From positions 2,294,001 through 2,358,000 of the forward strand of contig NC_082613.1 in the NCBI RefSeq assembly GCF_030936135.1: a stretch of DNA of 64,000 bases. The letters are read 5' to 3'. This document shows positions 1 through 11,900 of the stretch, piece by piece. The position numbers and the translations under genes were made by a program. The notes under the pieces are model-generated. The model searched no databases. It saw nothing but the letters and a program-made list of their open reading frames with translations, and had not been told where the DNA came from. The DNA comes from Gavia stellata. Taxonomy: Eukaryota > Chordata > Aves > Gaviiformes > Gaviidae. Position 1 is the first letter of the stretch, and the number at the start of each line of letters is the position of its first letter.

Positions 1-3000
1 CTGACTGGAATTTCCCTGATGCAGGGACTGTGGGGAGAGGGGATGGGGCTGAGTGTGAAGGTGATGGACAGCCCATCGTATTAACGAGCCTCGTGACGTT
101 GAGGGAAGAGTTCAGCATTTCAGTTTGGCTGGCAGAGAGGGGTCTGATTTATTCCGATGGCTTTTGGCCCATGAACAACCTCAGATGTAAGCCCAGCTGG
201 AAAGACAGATACCTGGGGACTTCTGCAGCAGAAATAATTTCCCAGACTTGGGACGCTGTGGAAGCTGAAGCAGCGTTTGCTACTCTGAAGCCTTCGCTGC
301 CCCATTTCCAGGTGAGATTATTCCCAGCCCTGCGCCAACCCTGGATGATGGCTTGGGGGGGCATGTGCTGAAAGGGAGTGGATCCAGCTTGGGCATCACT
401 AACAGAAAGGTTCACTCACTTCGGTAGAACTGGGGTATTTGTTTTGTAAGACATCCAGTCCGGTTTTACAAACATAAAATGTTCATGAATATGCCATCTC
501 TCTCCATGACTTGTTTTACTGTTGAATTATCTCAAATATGAATAAAACCGTGGTCCATGTCCAGTCTGACTGTGCCAGTATTCAAATAGCGGGTCCGAAA
601 ATGCTTTGCTGGGCTGTTCTTCCATGGGAAGAAGAGGCATTGCAAAATGGGTCCATACTGTTCCTTTTGTGCTGTGAGTAATTGCCCAGCTGTGATTCGT
701 GCCCTGCTGTGCCGTTTCCACCCCCTAAACCAGAGGATGTCTCCAGGAGCTGCCGGTGGGAGTCCGGCACCCCGGGGATTCGTGATCCCCCCTTGGGGCA
801 GCGAGACCTCGATGGAGGTGGGAATCACAGGGATGATGTGTCCCGTAGGGACCCTTTCCTCCTGGAGCATCAGGAATGAAAAGCTGGGTGGGAATGGAAA
901 GTTCTTAAAATTATAATTAAAAAAAATAAGGTAAACCCAGCTATCGGGCTGTTGGTCACCATCTACCAGCACGCGGTGCGGCTCTGATTTACCCCGATGG
1001 CCCCAGCACGGCAGCAGCCGAGGGCATTTCTATTTAACCCCCCGGCACTTTGTTTCTTTCTTCCTTCTGCAGTGAGTTAAGCTATTTACAGAGAAAAGAA
1101 ATGTGATGTTTTAAAAATATAACAGAATGGATGTGCTTTAAAGCAGGTGGTGGGAAATGTGCGCTGAGCGGAGAGGCAGCTCTGAAGTGTCCCTCTCTGA
1201 GTGCCTGGACCACGTACTCCTCCGGTGCAATGCCCGGCTGCTGCGGGCTGGCCGGCTCCTCAGGACATGGCTGTGGTTATTACTGGAGGCGAGTAAAGGG
1301 TTTCTGTTTATCTTTGGATTTGCTATTTCAAAAGGAAGACAGAATAAATACCAGTCAACAAAGCTTTAACCTCTTTGCCCGTTGCGTAAGGCACAGACCA
1401 TTTGTGATTAACAAAGGACGACCTCAGCTCCAGAGAAGTTGGAATTACAGCCATGCAAATAATGGATTATTTTCCTGCCTTTGTGGGTGGCTCTGGAAGG
1501 ATCAAGTGCTAATTTCGTTTGGGGTTCATTTACAAAGATAGTTTTTTCTTAAGTTTAGGTTGCTTTTTCCTTTTGTGATGTGAAAGAAGAACCTCAGCAA
1601 GGAGATGGCTTCAAAAGGCCACCATCTTCTGTCCGTTACAAACCCTGCCGACGCAGGAAATAAATACCCATCTGATGTTGGCAGGTATTTGGGACGCGTG
1701 CTGGAAGGGTGTTGCTTTACACATTGTGATATTTATTTTCTTGAGGGTGAGTTTAATGGACCGTTGGTGTGAGGGGTGGTGGGCACCCCACGTCCCTGGC
1801 GTGACAAGACGCTGCTCTCCTTTCCTTTGGGGTAACCGCCGGCATCCCTGAGCTGGTTCAACACCTCTTCCTCCAAAATGCTGCAAAGCGAAGCCCTGCA
1901 CTTGGGGAGTGCTTTGGCAGCAGCACAACCTGCAGGTTTTGTGCTATCAGCTCCTCACAGAAGATAAAAGCCAGAAGGCAGAATGTGATTTGGGGTTTGA
2001 TCCATATTTATGTTGGGTCTTCAAGTTCCTTTGGAGCATGATCATCCTTCCTGCTGGATTTCTGGCTCCAGACCTCCAGCCATTAGTGTCAGCTTTTCGT
2101 ACCTTGCACGGAAGGCCTTGCTGTAGGATTAAAAAGTATACTTGAAACAATTTTGTTGCAGGCAAGTTATTAAAGATTGAATGATGGCAGAAGATGCCTT
2201 GAAAGCAGTGCAAATAGTTTAATATAGATATAAATATTAAAGTGTCAAGGGAAAGTATGTAAGACAGACAATCCCTGAGTGGTATAAGGAGTAATAGGTA
2301 AATACTACATTTCAATAAATTCACTTAAAAGGATTCTGCCAAATTTAATTCAGACCTTACGTTTAGGTATATGGAGAAATAATTGCCACCGGTCGTCAGA
2401 AAACTGTTGTTTTTTCACTTTTTGCCTCTGAGTTTTTAAAAGTAACTTGGGAGTTACTTTTATGGATTTTACCCGTTTTACTTTGCTGGGTGCTGAACAC
2501 AAGGGAATAGCAGGTGGGTTTTGAAGGTGTAGCGATGCCATCAGGGCTGCGCAGATGTGATCTTGATTCCCACAACACAGCACAGGTGGTTGGGGCTGTC
2601 CTGCGGCACCAAGCACATGAGTCTTGCCCTACCTGTACGTTCAAACTAAGTCTGGTTGTTTTGGAGCACGTAGCCCTGCCTAGTAAGAAGCTAGTTATTA
2701 AATTGTGCAATTTCCTATTCCTTTGGGAGGCCGATGGGGGTCAAGGATGTTGAAGTGAAAGAAGAAGGTCTCAGGAGGAGGCTGGAAGGATGGAGGGATG
2801 GGAGCAAGGGGATTTTATGGCACGCAAGCCCTTCAGCAGGGAAGAGCTTTGCGGTAAGCGCATCGCTTCCCAAACCAGCACTTCAGGCACAGATCCCTGA
2901 AGTCCAACGCTGGGCACTTAAAAACCCATGAATTTCAGAGTACCTGAGCTCTTCTGAAAGGGTCATTTCTAACAATTTTAAAAGCAAATCTAATGGATGT

Positions 3001-6000
3001 CAGAGAAATAAAATACCCAAAGATGAGCAACAGCTCTGGCTTGAACAGCCTTACTCTGTGCATCTCCTGGTCCGGTCCCACCACTCCTGCAGAGCTTAGG
3101 CTGCCCAGATAGGGCACATGCTTGGCAGAGGCTCCTTCTCTACTGGTGGAGGCTTTATCAGATCGTTTTGAGAATGAAAGTGGGTTTTGCTTCATGTTTA
3201 GCAATCTCAGATTTTTCTTCTCTCCTCCCTAGAGCAGCAAACGTTTATTCGTTCCTGGGCTTTGACCTAATTCCTGGCCATAAATATTCAATTTCTGCAA
3301 GGGGGTAGAGGAGAGATGACAAAGCAGAAGCCATGATACAGATGTGAAACAGCCTTTAATTGATTTGCTTTTGTCAGACATAATTAAGTCCTACATTTCA
3401 GTGCAGTCCTTGGCTCACGTTCAGATCTCAAGAAGTCTTTGGTGATAAGGAGTATTTTGGCTTCAAATGAGACTGATGGGTTCTTGCAGTAGCTTGCACA
3501 GGAGGTACGACATTTTGTGTTGTATTGGCTGAAAGTAAAGCCATGAGGCACGGCCAAAACCCAGCTTTTTGATTGCAATGAAGTGCCAAGATGTCACTCC
3601 TCCTTCTGTGCATCTTGCTTGTGTATTCCTTCCACTTCTGTGAGCATCAGCTGCTTCGCAGTTTGTCAGATCTGGGTGGGTTCAGCTGCCCACCCTATCT
3701 GTCAAAGCTTGATTGTACTTGCTTAAGCACATGCTTAAATCTCACCTATATATATGCTTTTCCTGGATAAGGATGGACTTCAACACATATCGGAGTGCTT
3801 CACTGAAGTGAGCCCCCAGGGCCCCGTGCGGTGTCCGCAAAGCCCATGCCAGCACAGCCATTATATTTTGCTGGGAACAGTATCAGGAGTTTAGATGCCT
3901 TTACGTTGCTCATTGTCCTCCGGAAATAAGCAGCTCCTTTTCCCTGACGTGTGAAAGAAAAAAAGCAATTTTGCAATATAATGAAGGAGCTGGGTCAATG
4001 GTTTGAGTGGCAAAACCCAGACCAGTCCATATCATATTCTGTTAGCTGTGGAGTAGGGTCCTGCTGGAGCTGCCAAGGAAGGCAGGTGGTGAGTCTGTAT
4101 GGGGAGTATTTGGGCCATCTTCGTTAAGAGGCTGAAGATAATCCAGGGAGCTTTAGAGGTGAAGGCTCCTGTAAGGTTTTCATACCTCCTGGCAAAGGAA
4201 AAGGACTTGAAAACCTTCCTTTGCCTTGCTCTCTTTCTGTCTATTCTATTATTTAATCTCACCTTCGCTCAGTGGAGTTCTTATGTGCTGAAAGGAAATG
4301 AAATCTCTGCTGTGTTATTATTGCTCTCGTCTTAGATAAATAACATCGTGCTGAATTCAGGGTATTGCACGCTGGCTTTTACCTTCCCGATGCGCTGCTC
4401 TGGGGAAGCGTTGCTCTAACGGGTTGAAGTGCTCGGAGGTGTTGCAGAAAAATCTTTACAACCCCCCCTTTGGGGCTGAATCCTTTACTAAGTAAACAAA
4501 GCCACCGGGTTTGTTGGGTGAGAAGGACACCAGGAGTTGTCACCTAGCTGGAATACCACAGCAAAAGCCGAGTTTTGATTCAGTGTGGTTTTAACAGAGA
4601 TACTTTGTCTTGCTTTTTGCCTGCTGGGCTGAAAAAGCCCTTTTCCAAAGGAAACATGGATCAAATCTCCAATTCACTGACAGCGGTAATGCCTGGACAT
4701 GCAGAGACTTTGGGTTTCACACAACCCAAAGAATGGCTCAGTTGCTCTGAGAGCAGATATATCACTAGCTGTGGTATGAAATGTTCTCGTAGGAGAGTTT
4801 CCCTTGCCCCCAAAATGAGGATGACAGAGAGAGGCAAGCATGAGCCGAGCTTCCCAATGCGTTGCTCATTGGGGATGATGCTTGTAGTCCAGCAAGTCTG
4901 GGAGATCTCCGATATGTAGGAGGATGGATGGGAGGAAGGACATGGAAGGAAGGACAGGAGATTTGAGGAGAGCCTTAGATGTGCTGAAGATGAGGAGGGA
5001 GCTCAGACTGCAGCGTGGATGGTTGCCCTAAAAGTGAGCCTAGAAGATCTTGAGGGTGGAGGGAGAGGGAGGTTGGTTTGGTGTTTGATTGTTGTGGGTG
5101 GCTGTGGACTCTGCCTGCTGGGGACCTCTACAGAGGTCATGAAGGAGACTTGACACGGTGGCTATCAGCAGCCATGGTGCAGTTTTTCCATTGACCACTG
5201 TGTCTGGACCATTTCTATTTCAGGACATCATTCTCCTGGGGCCCTGCTAGGATCTGAGAGCAGATTCAGATGACGAACTCTCCCTGTGATCTCTGTTTCA
5301 GCCTTGCCCTCCTGATGGTCAGCTGCTGACGCTCAGGTCCTTTGCAGGTCCTTTGAAACGTGCTGAGAGGTTGGTTGTGTGCACTGACTCTTTCATCTCC
5401 TGCTGCAGAGGGCTGTTTCATGCTCTTCTGAGACTTCTTTGTTGCTTGTAAGTTGCCCGCAATCTCCAGACTGGTTAGGACCTCAAGAAACTGTGGAAAA
5501 GGATGAGTCTAATTCAATTTTTAATAACTAAAGAAAAAATAATATATCCTTTGGAGAGAGAATGTTATTTCCCATCAAGAATTTCCTTATTCTGATTTCA
5601 TTTCTGTCCAGGGGGGAAAATTAAAAGTGGCTTAAAACAGGCAGATAGGTGCAGAAACCAACTTCTGTAAATAACTGCTTGCTTAGAAATGTGATGGGAA
5701 ATGTTGGGAAGCTGAAAATTTGGGAATCACCTGCCTGAGAAGGGAGATTGCAGTCTCCAGGAGCTGGGATTGCTTTTGCCCGTAGCTCTGTGAGATCTCT
5801 TGCTTCACGCTGGAGGAGTGAAGAATGAGCATGGATGAGTGCATCACCTAACGAGCCCCAGGGAGGTGGGAGAGGGGTTCTTTGCCCAAGGGGATGCTGC
5901 ATCACGGAGTGGCATGGGCTCTGCGGTTCCAGCTGATGATCTGCAGGAAGAAAACTGCTGTCATTACGGGGGGCACTGAGGGTGACTTCTGCTGGAAGTC

Positions 6001-6479
6001 CTGTGCAGCCAGTAATTAAAACACTGTAAGGGTTTCTCATAATGATAGCTAATAATTTTCCAACACAAAAGGTATTTTGACCAAGACAAACCCTAAGCCT
6101 ATTCTGGACCTGGTTGCTGGACAGGAATTTTGTGGTTGCCTAGGAACTGGTGATCAGAGCCTGATTACATCCTATATGGGCTGCCAAAGGGCGTTTGCAT
6201 CGATATCATTATTGTTTACGGCCATACGGTCCTACAGCAGCTTACAAAGGGCCAGCTCTCCAGAGCTGGGGAAAATTGTGCTTGGAATTGTCTGGAAGCT
6301 AAAATATGGGCAGAAAAGCATGAATGAACGTTGGGAATTTTTAGGTAGAGATCATCACGTGGACAAGCACCTGGATTTCATCATAAAGAGATGTTGGCTT
6401 TGCCTCGTGGATCTCCCAGATTCAGGAGCCAAGTCAGAGCAGATATTAAAAACCAGGAAAAAGCAGTAGTTTGAAAAAT
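1..6479. other. Non-coding, no gene recognised
   Basis: Open frames on both strands are short, have no recognisable domain and overlap each other in different frames. A short inverted repeat, TTAAGCACATGCTTAA, near 3723 may belong to an old reptile-type repeat. Nothing else is supported. Confidence 0.6.
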
Positions 6480-7190
6480 GAACTGGATAGCATATGATGT
6501 ACATCAGAAATTATGAAGCTTAGCCAGCTGATGAGGGACAATTATTAAAAGAGCTTGAAATCTGTGGCTATCAAGAGTAAGGACAAAAAACTTCACATAT
6601 CTTTAAACAGAAAAAAGATGGTGCCAGCTGGTGGGTTCATCACTGGGTGACACGGTTCAATCAGCGCAATAATATCTGGTCAGTATTTCTTTGTGGCATT
6701 TGGAAAGACAAAGCGATGTGCTTTATCTCCCTAATGGGAGACAAAATCTTTCCCGTTCCGTCTCTAATCAACAGGGTAGTAAATTATGTCTGTGTTGTCA
6801 GGGGGTACACTTAGAAATCAGTGTCCGTATAACTTGTACTTGAGAGTCTCAGAAGAGCTGGCTCAGAAGACTGAGGTCTGCAGATGTTCATTTTTAATCA
6901 ACAACCAAAAAGCTGGGAAAGGGCTAGTTTGTATTTTAAAAAGGCTGTCATTATGTTCCAGATAACTACAAGCTAGTAATCCTGGGCAAAATAATGGTAT
7001 AGGTGAAAGGGGATTCAAACGATGAAGAATTAAAGGCTAGGAATAAAACTACCGGGTTTATGAAACATAGGTCTTTAAAAGAAGTCTGAATTTATTAGCT
7101 TAGTCATGGTTATTAGGTAGCTTTAATACGCCTAACGTTTTGCAAAGCATTTGACATAGTTTCACATGGCATTTGGATTAAGCCACCCGA
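6480..7190 (+). mobile_element. Ancient CR1-clade LINE fossil, reverse-transcriptase region
   Basis: The plus strand reads like a decayed LINE ORF2. Bases 7117-7185 translate to a stretch with CKAFDIVSHGIWIK, matching the FxKAFDxVxH motif A of the CR1/L3 reverse-transcriptase palm. Upstream, bases 6960-7070 resemble the preceding NY-x-GKIM block and the GFM block of the same domain, and 6840-6890 resembles the LAEK-type segment before it. Frames are broken by stops and indels, so it is long dead. The core (6840-7190) is more secure than the 5' part. It is older and of a different subfamily from the CR1 tails elsewhere in the window. Confidence 0.6.
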
Positions 7191-8899
7191 GGAGGCACAC
7201 TGAAACGGCGGTGGGAGCAGGTAGCTGGCAGGGCTGGGGGATCGTTACCCCATGGTGGGAGCTTTGCTGGGGGATTGGCAGCGGTGAGGGCTTGGCATGT
7301 GCCTCCATCAGGTCCTCCCTTTTCAGCACACAAAGCCTGTTGCTGTGCTATTTGTTATAGAATTGAGCTTTTTCTTTTTTTTTTCTAGGATGCAGGAATC
7401 TGTAAAAATTACGGGTGAGGGTGTGATCCAATTGAAAGGAACATTTTTTAAAAGAAAAGAAAAATAAAAAATAGTGGTATGGTCTACCCAAGTGGCTGTA
7501 CTCCATCCAAGAAGGCACTTGGATAAGTTCTCAGTGCTTGACTTAACCCTGCTGCAAACACATGGGTATCGTAGGATCTGTGTCCAGAGGTGCCTTCTTT
7601 ACAGTGCCCAGAGTAGCACTGCAGACAGCATCTTCCAAAGCCAAGAAACAGGATCTTCATCTTTCTGTCTTCCCAAAGATGCTGAGGGCTCCATGTAGAC
7701 AAGAGGATGAGCTGAAACTGTCAGGGGGCTGGTGGGTCAGGAGATCTTTGGACTTGGGTCAGAGCTGGGAAAGCACTGCCTGGAGTGAGACAGGTTCAGA
7801 GGAACAAGGTGTTTGCCTTTTACCTTTGCTTTCCGTCTCACCATCTGTTTTCTGACACCTCAAGGACAGTGTCTGTGCATTGAAAGAAATGTGCTGCTGG
7901 AGGGTGCTGGAGCGTGCTGGAACAGCCCTGCCCGGCCATCCCCATGGCTCTCTGGGGACTGAGACATGTGCCCACCGACTGGAATAAAGCCCTCCGTCTC
8001 CTCGGCCAGGGCTGTGCCGGGCAGCCTGCGCTTTGCCAGGGGGTCGCTTCCCCCTCTCCCCCAGCCCTGCGGTGCTGATGGTCCTTGCAGCGTTCCTCTC
8101 GCGCACGCACATGGTTAACCAAACCTGAAGTTACTCTGCGTGGGGTTGCTTTGACTCTGGAAAGGCAGGCTCAGTCCTGGTTTAGAGCTGTACCTCCCTG
8201 TGCAATTCTGCCTTCTTCTTAAGGACCGCTCCCAGCTGTGGGCTACTGGAAGCACTTAGCGATGCTGCCCAAACCTCACTCTACCTCCCAGCATCACCCT
8301 GGCTATTAGCCAGCAAGCAAGCCATGAAGCCCAAGGAGAAACACAAATTCACCCCAAAACAGGACCTAGGTTATTCATTCTTCTTATGTTCCTACTTTAT
8401 TTCTAACATTCACTTGAAAGGACACAACGCTGCTGTGAAAGATACGCCAGGAGAGCCGATGAGCACAGGCAGAGCCTCCCAGAGTTGCTAGGTGACTGGT
8501 GCCCTCAGGGCACGATCCCCCAATACTGCCTGCTCCCAGCATGAGTAATGCATCTCCTTCGCATCCATTGGACAAAAATGCTGTCACTTGGGTCTTGCTG
8601 GTTGAGTCATTCCCGCTGGGAGCAATGGGTTATGTGGGTGGCCGAGGGAGGCTCCTGCCAGCCTGGAGGTGCTCAGCCCCCAGAGCAAACCTCTCCCACC
8701 GGGCTGGGGTTGGCCCCAGGGAGCATCCTAGTCACCTACCACGCCACCGTCCCATGCCGAAGAGCTGCTCTTGGCACACAAGCACAGCAAGAGCAACCAA
8801 AGGGTGTGCCTGTTAGCTAACGCTCTTTGGCTGACAATCCAAGACCTTGTCTGAATTTTTTTGGACTGTCCCTAAAGGGTAGAGAAGCCTTTCACATCC

Positions 8900-8985
8900 C
8901 AACTGTAAAGATGGAGAGAGCAAGATATGGGGGGAAGGTGAAGTGACTTGTTCCAGGCACAGCCGGGACTGGAACGCAGACATTG
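8900..8985 (-). mobile_element. Possible MIR-type SINE remnant
   Basis: The plus strand shows a degenerate series resembling the reverse complement of the MIR core: a CTGTAAAGATGG-like start, then AAGTGACTTGTTCCAGGCAC and AGCCGGGACTGGAACGCAGA. The match is from memory of the core pattern and is diverged, as expected for a repeat older than the bird-mammal split. Confidence 0.45.
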
Positions 8986-11900
8986 ACCCCTCTGGATGTG
9001 CAAGCAAATGCTTGTGACGTTTCTGTGGACTTCCAAGGTTTTTGATTAATTTCTCCAGTTAAAGACAGTTATAGCATAACATAAAAAAATTCTTTGGCTT
9101 GTCTTCCCTCTGGTTTCACATGTAAGGCATGATTTCAGGTTAAATGCTGTTTTGGCAGTGGCCCAGTGATGTTAGGGGGGAATTGATGAACAAGTCTTTT
9201 AAAGTCACCTCTTCCAAGAGGACAAAATGGAGATATTTTAGTCCATGGTAGACAATGATTTTAATGCCTGAGTGCTCTCTCTTACGAACATATTACAAAG
9301 CAAAGGGAAACTTGTTTCAGTGAATTTCTCTGGCCAAGTTGAAAAAATTATAAACCGTCATGTTTTCAAGCTCTTCCCCCTCTTTCCTGGCGTCAGAGGG
9401 GTGAAGTGGTGGTTGCGACCAAAGTGGTGGGATACAGCTCCCAGCACTTGTTGTACAGCGGCAGCGTCCGGAAGGCCGGTCACCGGCCACGCTGCGGTAG
9501 ATGCTGTGCAGACAGAAACTGAACAGCGGGTCGTGTCTCAAAGAGTTTGCAATTAAAGGGAGAGGAGTGGGAGATGATGAGGAATCGATAGCAAAATACG
9601 AGCCATTATTTTCAGCAGTGGTATTGGACGTGCTCATATCCAGCTGGGTTTGGGAAGCTTTTATGTAGAACATGGAGTAAACACATACTAAGAGGTGAAG
9701 GAAAGGTTTTTCCACCAGGATTTCGTTGTTGAAAAGAAGCTGCTGCAGAGGAGCTGGGAAACATGGTCTGGGAGCAGAGTGTGGGCAGCAAAGTGAGGAC
9801 TGTCCTGTAGCAGGGCTTGGGGTGGGGGTTTCTTTCACAAAACATCAGGAGGTTTCGGAAGCCCTCGGTGAGCTGGTGATGTGATCTGCACAAAGGGCAT
9901 AGCCTCGCACAGCTAACAAGCTCCAGGGCAGCTCATCTGCCTTTGATTTGAGGCTTTTTCTCCAAGCAGGGATGGTAAATTGTAGGCAAAAATAATCCCT
10001 GTCAAGGATCTAATGATGCTTCAAGTCCCTGCAACCTTTCAGATAAACAGGGTGGAACAGCGCAGTGAATTTTGTAAGAAATCTCTAAAAATGTGCAGTG
10101 AACATAATGAAGCAAAATTGATCTGTTGTTTTCTCTCAGGAAACAAATACTGCATGAGGAGGCAAAAAGAAGAGAGGCCAGGAAAATACAGCTGTACTCT
10201 CAAAATGGGTCAGTCATAGGGACAGCAGCTGTCTTCAGACATAAATGTTTTCACGTAAAAAAAAGAAAAATTAGGAGCCGTGTTTATGCAGCTGCATGTT
10301 AACATCGAAGGATGAAATCCTCCAAACAGCCCATCTAAATATTAAGCCCAAAGCCACATAAATGCATGATCTGAAGAACAACCTTGAGACATGTGCACTT
10401 GCCTTGCTGAAAGACAGGAATTTGGAAAAGTGAGCATGAGTTTATGATTCAGAGCTGAGCAAGATTCACTTTGCACATGAAAGACAAAACCAGGAGTTAA
10501 CCAGGAAAAAAGACACATAGCACGTTTCAAGCGCATAATGCCCTTGAGGGGATGGATTGCAAACGGAACAAAAGCAGCAGCTGCTCAGCTGGGTTGGGAA
10601 AAGCTCAGAGATGTCCCTCAGCAGGGCTGCGAGTAATGCGTGATCCCGGGAGAAATGATCTTGGGCATCTTCATCCCTGTCTGAATCCCTCGGTAGAGTC
10701 CTAGGTAAATCAGTACAACAGCCCTGCTCTTCTCCAGGGGTAAGCGAGCTCCCAGGGCAGCAAGTCAGAGCTGATGGATGGGGCCAGGGCCATCAGTGGG
10801 TACATCCCAGGGTCCCTAACTGGGTCTAAGACAACGTGGGTGGGGAACGGGTCTTTGCTTGCTCCTTTGTGGCCCGTGCAAAGGCACTGGGTGCTGTTGG
10901 GTGCTGCCCTTGCAAAATTTCAAGGGAGCTCCAAGGCGTGGACCAAGCCAGCTTCTTACTGCAGGCTTAGGGTTGTCCAAACGGGTGAGCCTGACCGAGC
11001 GAGAAGGCTGGCAGTTGTGCACGGCTGATGTTATCGATGTACACACCGAGGCTTCCCTGGACCCTGATGCCTCTGAGGCTTTTGCTGTGCCTAGGGGGTT
11101 GTACAACTGGTTGTGTTTCGTCCCAGATGTGAAGGTCTGCCACAGCAGGCAACAGGCTTCATTTGGCATCTGCAGAGAGATGCACCCTTCGGAAGGTGCT
11201 GCTTGGAGCCGGGGAGGGCACAGCCCCTGCTCCAGGCACTGATCCACAGCTTGAGGGGTGTGGGGACTGAGAAGCGTGATTTCCTAAATGACTTCCTAAA
11301 GGCTTTCCCATGCTTTTTAAATATATCCCTTCATCTAGGGCTGTGATGAAGCAGAGATCTGGCTGGTGCTTTACTGCACCCGGGGCGGAGGCTCAGCAGT
11401 GGCAAGGGGATTGCTGAGGATGAAAGAGGTCCGTGTGTCATTTTGGGGTGGGAGGAAGAGGATGATGCTGGCACACCTGCATGGAGGGATTGGGGGAACA
11501 CTTCTGCCCGAAGTAAACGATGGACTGCAAACAGGCTAGGAGAAAATGGGTGAATGTAGACTCGCAGGGGGGAGAAGTTGGAAGTCACTGCTGTGCGTGT
11601 TTATGCAGCGCTAGCAGGGCTCACGTTTAGAGCAGCACGTGTTTACTGCCGGCTTCTGCAGCTGCCGTGAACAGTTTCAGCACTCCCAAATTCACAGCTG
11701 GCTCTCGAGAGCCCTTCGCTGCATCGCATGGGCACGGGCGTGCTCCGAGAGCGGGCAGCTGCCAGCCCCACTTCTCAAGGCCGAAAGAGCAGAGCTCTCC
11801 TCCGGTTTTGGAGAGCTTCCTGTGCTTAGTCCAGTTCCCTCGTTCGGTTTTGCCATGTCTCGTTGTCAAGGAGCAAAAAACCCAACAGCCCCCCAGCTAA

